Source of the DNA: Planctomycetota bacterium
GTDB lineage: Bacteria; Planctomycetota; UBA8742; UBA2392
Direction of reading: 5' to 3'
NCBI GenBank assembly: GCA_020845475.1
Contig: JADLFN010000068.1
Location: 1-47,635 of the forward strand
DNA: 47,635 bases
The position numbers were made by a program, and so were the translations under genes. Below are positions 16,674 through 25,359 of the stretch, piece after piece; the stretch's first letter is position 1, and each line of letters begins with the position of its first letter. The notes below the pieces were generated by a model, which was not told the origin of the DNA, did not search any database, and worked only from the letters and a program-made list of their open reading frames with translations.

Positions 16674-18251
16674 ATGAGCAACGTTCCCATCAAACGCGCG
16701 CTGATTTCGGTTTCGGACAAGGCGGGCATCGTTGATTTTGCGAAGAAGCTTGCGGGCTTTGGCTGTGAGCTGCTTTCCACGGGCGGCACCGCCAAGGCCC
16801 TACGCGACGCGGGTTTGAAAGTCCTAGACGTTTCCGAGTACACCGGCTTTCCCGAGATGATGGATGGCCGCGTCAAGACGCTGCATCCCAAGGTGCACGG
16901 CGGCCTGCTGGCGCGCCGCGACCTCAAAGAACATCAGGATGCCGCCAAGAAACACGGCATCGGCATGATTGACATGGTGATTGTCAATCTCTACCCCTTC
17001 GAGGCCACGGTGGCCAAAGAGGGTGTGACGCGCGATCACGCGATCGAGAACATCGATATCGGCGGCCCTTCCATGGTGCGAAGCGCGGCCAAGAACCACG
17101 AGGCTGTTGCCGTGGTCACCGACCCCGCCGACTACGATCCGCTTGCCAAGGAACTCGACGCCAGCAAGGGTGCGCTCGGGCTCGACACGCGCAAGAAGCT
17201 TGCGCGCAAAGCATTCCGCATGACCTCTTGGTACGACCACGCGATTGCCGAATGGCTCTGCGAAAACGACAACGCCGTCGATCCCTTCACGCCCCAACGT
17301 CTTGTCGCGCTTGCCGAAGGCGAGAAGCTGCGCTATGGCGAGAACCCCCACCAGGAAGCCGCGTTTTATCGCACGGGCCGCGTCGCGCAGGGCTTGGGCA
17401 ACATGGAGAAGGTGGCGGGCAAAGAGCTGAGCTACAACAACCTGCTCGACCTCGATGCCGCGCTGCGCGTATCGAGTGAGTTCGACAGCGAAGCCTTCGC
17501 CGTGATCATCAAGCACACGAACCCCTGCGGCGCAGCTGCGGGCGCAAGCATCGCCGAGGCATTCACGCGCGCCTACGCCTGCGACCCAGTCAGCGCCTTT
17601 GGCGGCATCGTGGGCTTGAACCGCCCGTTCGATAAGGCTACAGCCGAGGCGATGCTCGAGGGCGAGAAGTTCATCGAGGCGCTAGTCGCGCCCAGCTTTG
17701 AGCAAGCCGCCGTGGATGCCCTGTTGAACAGCAACAAGAAGTGGCGCAAGTCGATTCGCCTGATCAAGGCGCGCGCCGTGCCGGTCACGCCCAACCCCAT
17801 TGAGTATCGCGCCGTCTCGGGCGGCATGCTGGTGCAGCATCTCGATGTGCGGCGTGTGCAGCCTTCACAGATGAAAGTGGTCACCGAAAAGCTGCCCGAC
17901 GACCGCCAGATGGAAGAACTGTTCTACGCCTGGACGTTCTGCAAGCACTTCAAGAGCAACGCCATCGTCGTTGCCAAGGCCAAGGCGCTGCTGGGCTACG
18001 GCGCGGGGCAGACCAACCGCGTGGATTCCACCAAGCACGCGCTTGAGCGCGCGGGCGAGAAAGCGCGCGGCGCGGTGCTGGCCAGCGACGCGTTCTTCCC
18101 CTTCGCTGATTCGATTTCGCTGGCAGCGGCTGCGGGCATTGGCGCAATCATCCAGCCCGGCGGCAGCGTGCGCGACGAAGACGTGATCGCGGCTTGCAAC
18201 AAATCCGGCATCGCCATGGTGTTCACGGGCATGAGACACTTCAGGCACTAG
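16674..18251 (+). CDS. purH: Bifunctional AICAR formyltransferase / IMP cyclohydrolase
   Basis: This enzyme catalyses the last two steps of purine synthesis in the cytoplasm. The N-terminal IMP cyclohydrolase (MGS-like) domain shows ALISVSDKAGI, STGGTAKAL, and MMDGRVKTLHPKVHGG. The C-terminal formyltransferase shows LRYGENPHQ, the catalytic KHTNPCG motif, and AFGGIVGLN. Length is 525 residues, as usual. The start is ATG 16674 (MSNVPIKRAL); the frame is open further upstream through the terminator but that is not protein-like. An unknown gene begins 4 bases after its stop. Confidence 0.95.
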   Translation: MSNVPIKRALISVSDKAGIVDFAKKLAGFGCELLSTGGTAKALRDAGLKVLDVSEYTGFPEMMDGRVKTLHPKVHGGLLARRDLKEHQDAAKKHGIGMIDMVIVNLYPFEATVAKEGVTRDHAIENIDIGGPSMVRSAAKNHEAVAVVTDPADYDPLAKELDASKGALGLDTRKKLARKAFRMTSWYDHAIAEWLCENDNAVDPFTPQRLVALAEGEKLRYGENPHQEAAFYRTGRVAQGLGNMEKVAGKELSYNNLLDLDAALRVSSEFDSEAFAVIIKHTNPCGAAAGASIAEAFTRAYACDPVSAFGGIVGLNRPFDKATAEAMLEGEKFIEALVAPSFEQAAVDALLNSNKKWRKSIRLIKARAVPVTPNPIEYRAVSGGMLVQHLDVRRVQPSQMKVVTEKLPDDRQMEELFYAWTFCKHFKSNAIVVAKAKALLGYGAGQTNRVDSTKHALERAGEKARGAVLASDAFFPFADSISLAAAAGIGAIIQPGGSVRDEDVIAACNKSGIAMVFTGMRHFRH

Positions 18252-18254
18252 CGC

Positions 18255-18683
18255 ATGGTTCACCCGGTCAAGATCGAGTCGTTCACGCCGCCCGGCAAGA
18301 AGCCGGGGCGTGTGGCCTTTACGCTCGACGGCGTGCGCTTTAATGCCCGCTTTGATGGCGACAGCGCCGAGGCGCGCGAGGTGCTCGGCAAGGGCGCAAG
18401 CTACCCGCTGGCGCTCACGCTCGCGGCACAAGGGAAAGTCGATTACGCCAATCCCGGCACTCCGGGCCTGACGATTGAAAAGTCCGACGCCGCGGGCGAC
18501 ACGATCGCGTTCCTGGGCCGCACGTGGCAAACCGTTGATATGGCCACAGTGCTGCTGCAAACCGAGCCGCAAGTGGCGCTGCGCCTTGAAGAGCCGCAAT
18601 TCGCCACTGATTTCCGGGGCGGAAGCTGGCTTGTTGGCAAGGGTGTGCTTTGCGCAGCGCTGCCTGAAGACCACCACGAGTAA
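18255..18683 (+). CDS. Conserved-context hypothetical protein
   Basis: The product is a 142-residue soluble protein with no recognised family. It begins 3 bases after purH and ends 3 bases before the DedA gene, so it is almost certainly co-transcribed with both. The sequence is compact and beta-rich in appearance, with VAFTLDGVRFNARFDGDSAEA near the N-terminus. There is no signal peptide, membrane segment or Cys/His cluster. GC-rich codon use matches its neighbours, supporting a real gene. Confidence 0.7.
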   Translation: MVHPVKIESFTPPGKKPGRVAFTLDGVRFNARFDGDSAEAREVLGKGASYPLALTLAAQGKVDYANPGTPGLTIEKSDAAGDTIAFLGRTWQTVDMATVLLQTEPQVALRLEEPQFATDFRGGSWLVGKGVLCAALPEDHHE

Positions 18684-18686
18684 CCC

Positions 18687-19577
18687 GTGCTCAACCTGCT
18701 GACGCGAATCTTCCTCGCCGCCACGCCCGCTTCCAGCGCGGCCGGCGATGCCGCGTCCAAGGCGTCGGCGGAAGATGCAGGCTGGCTGAACGAATTCATC
18801 AACAAGCTCTATGACCCGGCCTGGAACGCCGATCACCGCGCGCAGATCTGGGCGCTGATTCTCTTCTGCCTGGTATCGACAGGCTTTGGCCTGCCCACGC
18901 CCGAGGACATCTGGCTGATGCTGGCGGGCTTCACGACCTGGCACACGACGGGCGGCGAGTTTGTCTGGTACATCTTCCTGCCGGTGCTGTTGTCGTGCTC
19001 GCTCGCCAACGTTCTGGGCGACTCCGTAGCATGGTACATGGGCTATCGCTGGGGGCTGGGTGTTCGCGAGCGCTTCAAGTTCGTCAAGAAGGCCATCACG
19101 GACAAGCGCCTGGCCCGCGTGCAGGGCTGGTTTGATAACTACGGTCTGTGGGCGGTGTTCTTTGGCCGGCTGGTGGCGGGAGTGCGCCTGGTTACGTTCA
19201 TCATGGCCGGCACCATGAAGATCAAGTGGTGGAAGTTCGCTCTCGTGGACTTGAGCGCCAACCTGGCCAGCATTCCCATGTGGCTTACGCTGGGCGTGCT
19301 GATTGCCGAGCACGGCCGCGAATATGCCGACAGCCTCTCGAAGAAGCTGAGTACCGGCGTGTTGATCGGCGGGATTGTGCTGCTCATCGTGGTGGTCACG
19401 TTCTACAAGATCCGCAACGCGCGGCGCGCAGCGCGTGAAGCACTGGCGGCCGCGACAGAAGTCGATCTCTCCAGGCAGCCGCTTGAAACGCCCGAGCAAA
19501 AGGCGCCGCCCAAAGATGAAGCGGAAGTGGATCTGAGCAAGCCCGCGGCCGAACCCGCCGGAGAGACAATGCCCTGA
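18687..19577 (+). CDS. DedA/VTT-domain membrane protein
   Basis: The 296-residue polytopic membrane protein starts at GTG 18687. The VTT/SNARE-associated core includes the re-entrant loop features GFGLPTPEDIWLMLAG (the family's P-E motif) and NVLGDSVAWYMGYRWG, then FGRLVAGVRLVTFIMAGTM with the conserved Arg/Gly residues, and a final helix near 245-265. DedA proteins are linked to phospholipid flipping and membrane potential in other bacteria. The C-terminal ~35 residues form an acidic cytoplasmic tail containing a near-duplicate VDLS motif. It is the last gene of the purH run. Confidence 0.88.
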   Translation: MLNLLTRIFLAATPASSAAGDAASKASAEDAGWLNEFINKLYDPAWNADHRAQIWALILFCLVSTGFGLPTPEDIWLMLAGFTTWHTTGGEFVWYIFLPVLLSCSLANVLGDSVAWYMGYRWGLGVRERFKFVKKAITDKRLARVQGWFDNYGLWAVFFGRLVAGVRLVTFIMAGTMKIKWWKFALVDLSANLASIPMWLTLGVLIAEHGREYADSLSKKLSTGVLIGGIVLLIVVVTFYKIRNARRAAREALAAATEVDLSRQPLETPEQKAPPKDEAEVDLSKPAAEPAGETMP

Positions 19578-19624
19578 AGCGTCGCTCAACAATGTAAACT
19601 CGGGCGGGACTTGCCGGGGGCCGC

Positions 19625-20629
19625 ATGGACGACGACGTCTCACGCACCGAACGCCAGCTCAATCTCGTCAGTGCGCTGCTCAAGGCGCGTGAGGCGCTTT
19701 CGTGGCGCGACATCCAGAAGATCTCGGGTTACAACGTAAATCTGCCCAAACGCTCGCTGCAAAAACGCTTCGAACGCGATGTGCACGATCTGCGCGAAAT
19801 CGGCCTGATTGTCAGCGCCGAAGCACTGCCCAAGGGCGAGCGCCAGTACTCCCTCGACCGCGGTTCGTGCCTGCTGGCGCCGCTGAAGCTCACGCCCCAG
19901 CAGCGCCTGCTGCTTTACCGCGTGGGCGTGAGCTACCTTGAAGGCGGCGATGCCGGCCCGCTGCGCGAGCACCTCTCGCGTGCGCTTGTCAAGTTGCAGG
20001 CCGGTTCAGGCATCAACGCGCTGCCCGATTATCTCCCGCCCGCAATTCTGCGCCGCTCGCTGCATCGCCGGCCCGCTGAATCCAGTCACGTGCAGACGAT
20101 CGGCCAGGCGCTGATCGAGCGCCGCCGCGTGGTTTTTGACTACGAGCGCCCCGGCGCGCCCAAACGCAAGCGCAGCGTCGCACCCTGGTCGCTCGTGACG
20201 CGCCGCGGCGGCTGGTATCTCGTGGCCTACGACCACGAGCGCAAGTCGGCACGCACCTTCAAACTCTCGCGCATCCGCGGCGAAGTGGCCTTTGCGCCCG
20301 GCAGCAAGGCGGGCGAGTACGACGTGCCCGCGGGCTTTGATTCCGAAGCCGCCTTCTCGACCGAGCCCTTTGGCGCCGGCGCCGGCACCATGCACAACGT
20401 GCGCGTGCGCTTCTCCAGTGACGTCGCGTTCATCGTTGAAAACGAGTTTGGCGGAACGCACAAGATCGAACGCAGCGCCGGGGGCATCACGCTCTGCCTG
20501 CCGCAGGCTTACCCCTATGAACTGCTGCGCTACCTCAGCGAGTTCGCCGGCCACTGGGAAATCGTCTCTCCGCCCGAGCTGCGCACGCTCGTGATCACCG
20601 AGCTCAGGCAATCGCTGGAGGTCGCATGA
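19625..20629 (+). CDS. WYL-domain transcriptional regulator, PafB-like
   Basis: The 334-residue protein has an N-terminal winged helix-turn-helix (about 8-75, TERQLNLVSALLKAREALSW) and a central WYL domain with GGWYLVAYDHERKSARTFKLSRIRG, followed by a WCX-type C-terminal extension. WYL domains bind ligands, often nucleic acid, and act in DNA-damage or phage-defence control. The stop overlaps the next WYL gene's start by ATGA (20626-20629). Such tandem WYL pairs in actinobacteria (PafB/PafC) act together; equivalence here is inferred from arrangement only. Confidence 0.88.
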   Translation: MDDDVSRTERQLNLVSALLKAREALSWRDIQKISGYNVNLPKRSLQKRFERDVHDLREIGLIVSAEALPKGERQYSLDRGSCLLAPLKLTPQQRLLLYRVGVSYLEGGDAGPLREHLSRALVKLQAGSGINALPDYLPPAILRRSLHRRPAESSHVQTIGQALIERRRVVFDYERPGAPKRKRSVAPWSLVTRRGGWYLVAYDHERKSARTFKLSRIRGEVAFAPGSKAGEYDVPAGFDSEAAFSTEPFGAGAGTMHNVRVRFSSDVAFIVENEFGGTHKIERSAGGITLCLPQAYPYELLRYLSEFAGHWEIVSPPELRTLVITELRQSLEVA

Positions 20630-21606
20630 GCGACGTGGCCTCCCTGATTTCGCTCGCCAGCTTCCTCGCCACCCACCCGAAGATCTCGGTGGGCGAAGCC
20701 GCGCGCGCCACGCACCGCACGCCCAAACAGCTCATGGAAGACATGCGCGCGCTCTTGATGGTGGGCACGCCGCCGTTTTCGCCCAGCGATTACATCGGTT
20801 ATGCGCCCATGAACGCGGGCAAGCACTCGCAGATCCAGATCTACTACGCCGACCATTTCCGGCGCCCGCCCAATTTCACGGCGCAGGAAGCGCTGGCGCT
20901 CAAGTTCGCGCTTGACCACTTCGCGCAAACGCAGGATGCCGATGCGCGCCGCGAGATCAGCGCGTTGTCGGCTGCACTGGCCGACATGCTCAACATCCGC
21001 GCCGCCAAAGAGCTTACGGCGCAAAGCCGCGGCTTTGTGCAGCCGGGACTGGCCGAGCGCATGCGCGAGCGCATGGCGCAGATCACCCGCGCCGCCGAGG
21101 AGAAGCACGTCGTCAAGCTCGAGTACTATTCGGCGCATCGCGGCGCGTTGTCCGAGCGCCGCGTTCACCCGTTCTGGATCGTGGAATCCGGCGCGCACTT
21201 TTACGTCTTTGCCCACTGCGAACTGGCGGGCCAGACGCGACACTTCCGCCTTGACCGTGTGCGCGCACTGACCGTGCTCAATGAACCGTTCTCGACAAGA
21301 CCACCGAAGTCGCGCGACGCCGGGCGCCTCCAGCCCCTTTTCAGCGGCACGGCGCGAGAGCGGGTGTTGATCGAGTTCTCGAAGGAAGCCGCGCAGGACG
21401 TCGCCGATGAATGGCGCGGCACGCCGGGCGCAGAGCTGACTGCCTCGCGCGGCAAGACGCGGCTGAGCCTGCCGCTGTTCAACGACAGTTGGGCCGTGGG
21501 CTTTGTGCTGAGCTTCGGCCGCCACGCGCGTGTGCTCAAGCCCGTGCGCCTGCGCGAGCAGGTTCGGGCGACGATCGAGAAGGCGCTCAAGGCGCACGAG
21601 AGTTAG
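20626..21606 (+). CDS. WYL-domain transcriptional regulator, PafC-like
   Basis: This second WYL protein has 326 residues, with an N-terminal helix-turn-helix-like region (about 5-50) and a WYL segment where the WYL triplet is replaced (HFYVFAHCELAGQTRHFRLDRVRAL). A WCX-like C-terminus follows. It is translationally coupled to the upstream regulator. Its TAG stop overlaps the TAA stop of the convergent M50-like gene at TTAG 21603-21606. The divergence from the first copy suggests a heteromeric pair rather than a recent duplication. Confidence 0.85.
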   Translation: MSDVASLISLASFLATHPKISVGEAARATHRTPKQLMEDMRALLMVGTPPFSPSDYIGYAPMNAGKHSQIQIYYADHFRRPPNFTAQEALALKFALDHFAQTQDADARREISALSAALADMLNIRAAKELTAQSRGFVQPGLAERMRERMAQITRAAEEKHVVKLEYYSAHRGALSERRVHPFWIVESGAHFYVFAHCELAGQTRHFRLDRVRALTVLNEPFSTRPPKSRDAGRLQPLFSGTARERVLIEFSKEAAQDVADEWRGTPGAELTASRGKTRLSLPLFNDSWAVGFVLSFGRHARVLKPVRLREQVRATIEKALKAHES

Positions 21607-22352
21607 CGCTTGCGAAAGGGCATGCCCGCAAGCCAGACCACAAGGCAAAGCACAAACGACAGCGCCACAATCGCCAGCGGGTAATGCAGCTTCACCAGCA
21701 GGTTGCCGATTACTTCGAAGATCGGCCCGCCGCGCACGTGCAGCAGCCGATCGACGATCAGGTGCACGATCAGCACGATGCCGCACAGCACCAGCAGGCC
21801 CACGGCGCAGTTCTTGAGGTCCTGCTTCGAGGGCGCCATGGCTATTGAAATGCACATCGAGAAGTAGAGAAACACGTAAGTGCGCCAGTCGCTCCACACC
21901 GCGCTCGTGAGTGCCAGCGAAAGGTCGTCCAGCACCAGCGAAAGCAACTGGCCGATGTAGCTGAACGTGTCGGGCGTGACGCCGCGCGAGGTCACGTAAT
22001 AGAAGTTCATCGTGCCATGGAGCGCCCAGCCCAGCAGCCAGAACGCCGCCGTGCAGCCCGCCAGCGGCGCCATGGAGATGATGACCTCGCCGGCGTACTT
22101 TAGCTTGGGCGCGGAGTGGCGCACTTCGCCCGACCCGTCGCCGCGAAAGAGCGTGATCTGGTGCACCTTCGCACCGGTCAGCACGCAGCCCAGCGCGTGC
22201 GAAAGTTCATGCAGTGCAATGCCCGGTGCCGCGAGATAGGCCAGCAGCTTCACCGGCAGAGCACGAATCCAGAACTCGCGCAGCAGATAGCAGCTCACGA
22301 TCAGGATCGTGACGCCGGCAACGAGATTGAGAAACGCGGTCAATGCAGGCAT
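21603..22352 (-). CDS. M50-like membrane zinc metalloprotease
   Basis: The 249-residue polytopic membrane protein has an HELSH zinc-binding motif (48-52, HExxH type) at the end of its second hydrophobic segment, as in M50/site-2-protease-like and related families. Five or so further hydrophobic stretches follow. The second zinc ligand region typical of M50 (NxxPxxxxDG) is not clear, so it could be a structural relative with a different role. ATG 22352 is preferred; the frame is open upstream only because it is opposite or beyond the GGDEF gene's end. Confidence 0.65.
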   Translation of the reverse strand: MPALTAFLNLVAGVTILIVSCYLLREFWIRALPVKLLAYLAAPGIALHELSHALGCVLTGAKVHQITLFRGDGSGEVRHSAPKLKYAGEVIISMAPLAGCTAAFWLLGWALHGTMNFYYVTSRGVTPDTFSYIGQLLSLVLDDLSLALTSAVWSDWRTYVFLYFSMCISIAMAPSKQDLKNCAVGLLVLCGIVLIVHLIVDRLLHVRGGPIFEVIGNLLVKLHYPLAIVALSFVLCLVVWLAGMPFRKR

Positions 22353-22384
22353 GGCGGCGCCGTCTTGAATGGGCAAATGCCGTC

Positions 22385-23872
22385 TTAGGTTGGCTTGGCC
22401 AGCAGCACGCGGTTGCGGCCGTTTGATTTGCACTCGTAGAGCGCTGAGTCCGCTTCGCGCAGCAGCTGGTCTTCGCTGATGGTGGTCTTGGAAACGCAGG
22501 CCACGCCGATCGATACGGTCACCTGCATGTTCTCTTCCGGCTTGTTCAGCAGCGGGATGCGCAGTTCTTCGATCTTGCGGCGCAGGTACTCGGCTTTGCT
22601 CCTGGCCGCTTCGCCCACGGTTTCCGGCAGAATCGCGCACATCTCTTCGCCGCCATAGCGGCACACCGAATCGAGGTCGCGGAAGCTGCCCTTGAGCAGT
22701 GTGCCGACGGCTTCAAGCACTGCGTCGCCCTGCTGGTGGCCCCAGGTGTCGTTTACCTTCTTGAAGTGGTCGATGTCGAGGATCAGCAGGCTCAAGTCGC
22801 GCTGGTAGCGCAGCGCGCGGCGGAATTCGATCGTCAGGTTTTCTTCAAACACGCGCCGGTTGAACAGGCCCGTCAGGTTATCGGTGCGGCTTGCGAGCGT
22901 GACGCGCTCCAGGTTTTCGTGGTTCGAAATCACCAGGCCAAGGAAATCCGCGATCGTGGTAACCAAGTCCTTGATCGACTGCGCCACCATGGTGTGGTTC
23001 TTGTAAAAGCGCGCCAGGTTCTTGGGCAGGCCGACATGCAGGATGCCGCGAATTTCGCCTGCCGCGGTGATCGGCGCGATGTGCGCCCCTTGCTCGTCAA
23101 TTGCCAGCGATTGCGCGCCCTGCAGCACCGCCTGGTAGAGCGTGCCGGCGTTGGGCTGCAGCTTGATGGTCGCGCACGCGGGATTGGCCGTCTTGATCTC
23201 GAGTTCGCCGCCGGCATTCTTCAGCAGGATATTGCAGCTCGCAAACCCGGCGTCTCCCACCATCGTCTGCGCGGTTTCCTTGAACACGTCGGCCAGAGAC
23301 TTCAGCTCCAGCAGCCGCTTGGTGAGCACGGGAATGGCGCGCAGCACTTCAGCCAGCGCGGAAATGCGCGTGTTGGCCTCGGCGATCTCGATGTTCTTCT
23401 TCTGGTTTTCCTTGGCCGCGCGCTGGGCTTCGAGGCTCAACTCTCGGTTGTAGTCGCTCTCGCTGCGCAGCTTGCTTTCCAGCTTGACCTGCTCGCTCAC
23501 GTCGCGCGCGCTGCCCACATGCAATATGCGCCCGACGTGGTTCACCACCGAATAACAGATCTCCAGCGTGCGCACTTCGCCTTCGGGCAGCACGACGCGA
23601 AAGCGCAAAGAGCCGCGCTCGCCGGGCCGCGCAGCCTGCTTGCGCTGTGTTGTAACCAGCTCGCGATCCTCGGGGTGCACGAGCGAGCCCGTGGCCAGGG
23701 GCGTCTTCGACTCCACAAGCTGCTCGGCCGAGTAACCCACCAGCTCGCAGAACGCGGGGTTCACTTTCACGAACACGTCGGCGGCCGGGTCAAGAACGTA
23801 TTGGCCGTCCATTCCACTGTTGAAATGGATCTGCAGCAGGTTCGACTGGATGGTTGCCGTTGATTCTTCCAT
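22385..23872 (-). CDS. PAS-GAF-GGDEF protein, probable diguanylate cyclase
   Basis: The 495-residue soluble protein has a PAS domain with PAC (about 10-130), a short coiled region (about 130-175), a GAF-like domain (about 185-320) and a GGDEF domain (about 330-490) with LTGLFNRRVFEE and LILDIDHFKKVNDTWGHQQGD. The active-site signature reads GGEEM rather than GGDEF/GGEEF; the last position is the least critical, so activity is likely but not certain. The domain order parallels the 11064-13094 protein without close sequence identity. ATG 23872 is chosen over GTG 23890. Confidence 0.88.
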   Translation of the reverse strand: MEESTATIQSNLLQIHFNSGMDGQYVLDPAADVFVKVNPAFCELVGYSAEQLVESKTPLATGSLVHPEDRELVTTQRKQAARPGERGSLRFRVVLPEGEVRTLEICYSVVNHVGRILHVGSARDVSEQVKLESKLRSESDYNRELSLEAQRAAKENQKKNIEIAEANTRISALAEVLRAIPVLTKRLLELKSLADVFKETAQTMVGDAGFASCNILLKNAGGELEIKTANPACATIKLQPNAGTLYQAVLQGAQSLAIDEQGAHIAPITAAGEIRGILHVGLPKNLARFYKNHTMVAQSIKDLVTTIADFLGLVISNHENLERVTLASRTDNLTGLFNRRVFEENLTIEFRRALRYQRDLSLLILDIDHFKKVNDTWGHQQGDAVLEAVGTLLKGSFRDLDSVCRYGGEEMCAILPETVGEAARSKAEYLRRKIEELRIPLLNKPEENMQVTVSIGVACVSKTTISEDQLLREADSALYECKSNGRNRVLLAKPT

Positions 23873-23944
23873 GCTCGCTTCTAGTGACACAAAACAGCAA
23901 GGCCGGCCGCCCGGCGACCGGCTTTGCCGAGTTCACCAGGCTGT

Positions 23945-24508
23945 TTACGAAGCCACGCGACCACTGGACGCCACCGCCACATCCACAATCCGCACCGATG
24001 GATCGCGCGTGACGACGGCATCCTCGACCCGCGTGCTGCGCGCCTGCATCAGTTCGCGCGCCGCCATCGCCACCAGGCTTGCCGAATCGTTGCGCCGATC
24101 CTCGCCCACTCGTGAGAAGGCGGCGGATTCGGCCACCGGCTCCAGGGCCGCGGCGATGGGCTCATGGCGCTCTGTGTCGGCGCCATGGGCTATGGGTTCG
24201 TAACGCTCCGTCGGCGCGCCCAAGGGCAAGCACCGTCCGGTATCCCGCACCAGCTGTTCCTGCTCCACCGTCGCCGCCATTGTACCATCCGGCGCGACAG
24301 GCGCTTCAGCCTGTGCAATCAGTGCATTATCGACTAAATTTGTGACTGTTTCAACAGTTTTCGGCGGCTCTTCGGCCGGTGCCTTGCGCAGGCGCTGCGA
24401 GGCACTCTTGATCTTGGCAATCGTGAAGTCCAGGGCCACCACCGCCACAATCAGCCCCGAAGCGCCAATGAACACGTGCGGAATGTACTCCACCCAAAGT
24501 AAAAGCAT
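23945..24508 (-). CDS. Single-pass membrane protein, function unknown
   Basis: The 187-residue product has one N-terminal transmembrane segment (about 8-28) followed by a long hydrophilic, Ala/Glu-rich region predicted to be largely disordered or coiled. GGAGGAGA lies just before ATG 24508. It runs divergently from kdsB across only 23 bases, so the two start regions overlap and may be co-regulated. No family recognised. Confidence 0.65.
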   Translation of the reverse strand: MLLLWVEYIPHVFIGASGLIVAVVALDFTIAKIKSASQRLRKAPAEEPPKTVETVTNLVDNALIAQAEAPVAPDGTMAATVEQEQLVRDTGRCLPLGAPTERYEPIAHGADTERHEPIAAALEPVAESAAFSRVGEDRRNDSASLVAMAARELMQARSTRVEDAVVTRDPSVRIVDVAVASSGRVAS

Positions 24509-24531
24509 GTTCTCCTCCAACAGGGCCCATC

Positions 24532-25299
24532 ATGAGCCAAGTTCTTGCCATCATTCCTGCCCGGCTTGCTTCAACTCGCCTGCCGCGCAAAGTTCTGCTC
24601 GACAAAACCGGCAAGCCCCTCGTGCAGCACGTGTACGAAGGCGCCAAAGCCTGCAGGCTTATCGACAAAGTTGTGGTCGCAACTGATGCCGAAGAAGTCG
24701 CCCAAACGGTGCGCGGCTTCGGCGGCGAGGCCGTGATGACGTCACCCAAGTGTCAAAGCGGCACCGACAGAGTGGCCGAAGCGGCGCGCAAGTACCCCAA
24801 GGCCACGCTCGTGATCAACGTGCAGGGCGACGAGCCCGAGATGAGCCATGTGCCGCTGACGGCGCTCGTCAAAGGCATGCTCAAGCGCAAGAAGGCACTC
24901 ATGGGCACGATTGCAACCCCATGGCCCGCAGGCGTGCCGCTTGCGGAGCCCGGCTTCGTGAAAGTGGTCTGCGACAAAGAAGGCGACGCGCTCTACTTCT
25001 CGCGCAGCGCCATCCCGTTCTACCGCGAGCACCCCAACGAGCCGCCCGAAGGCACGAGAGAGGACGGAAAGCCGCGCTACTTGAAACACGTCGGGCTCTA
25101 CGCGTTCAAGCCGAGCTTCTTGCAGAAGTACGCCAAGATGAAGCAGACGGCGTTAGAGAAAGCCGAAAGCCTCGAGCAACTGAGGGCGCTGGAAAACGGC
25201 ATCAAGATCGCCGTCTTCACCAGCGAATACCGCGGCTACGAAGTCAACACGCCCGCGGATTACGAAGCCTTCGTAGCCCGGCAAGCGGGGCGGGCCTGA
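24532..25299 (+). CDS. kdsB: 3-deoxy-manno-octulosonate cytidylyltransferase (CMP-KDO synthetase)
   Basis: The enzyme activates KDO with CTP for lipopolysaccharide core synthesis in the cytoplasm. It has the nucleotide-binding PARLASTRLPRK at the N-terminus, SGTDRVAEA, and NVQGDEP (metal-binding Asp), plus HVGLYAF and EQLRALENG near the C-terminus. Length is 255 residues, standard. Its presence is the clearest sign of a Gram-negative-type envelope. The start is at ATG 24532; no other KDO or LPS gene lies nearby. Confidence 0.93.
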   Translation: MSQVLAIIPARLASTRLPRKVLLDKTGKPLVQHVYEGAKACRLIDKVVVATDAEEVAQTVRGFGGEAVMTSPKCQSGTDRVAEAARKYPKATLVINVQGDEPEMSHVPLTALVKGMLKRKKALMGTIATPWPAGVPLAEPGFVKVVCDKEGDALYFSRSAIPFYREHPNEPPEGTREDGKPRYLKHVGLYAFKPSFLQKYAKMKQTALEKAESLEQLRALENGIKIAVFTSEYRGYEVNTPADYEAFVARQAGRA

Positions 25300-25359
25300 C
25301 ATCCGGCGTGCAATACGGCGGCAGGGTTCGGCCTTCGCCGCAATGCAGCCGGTGCGGGT

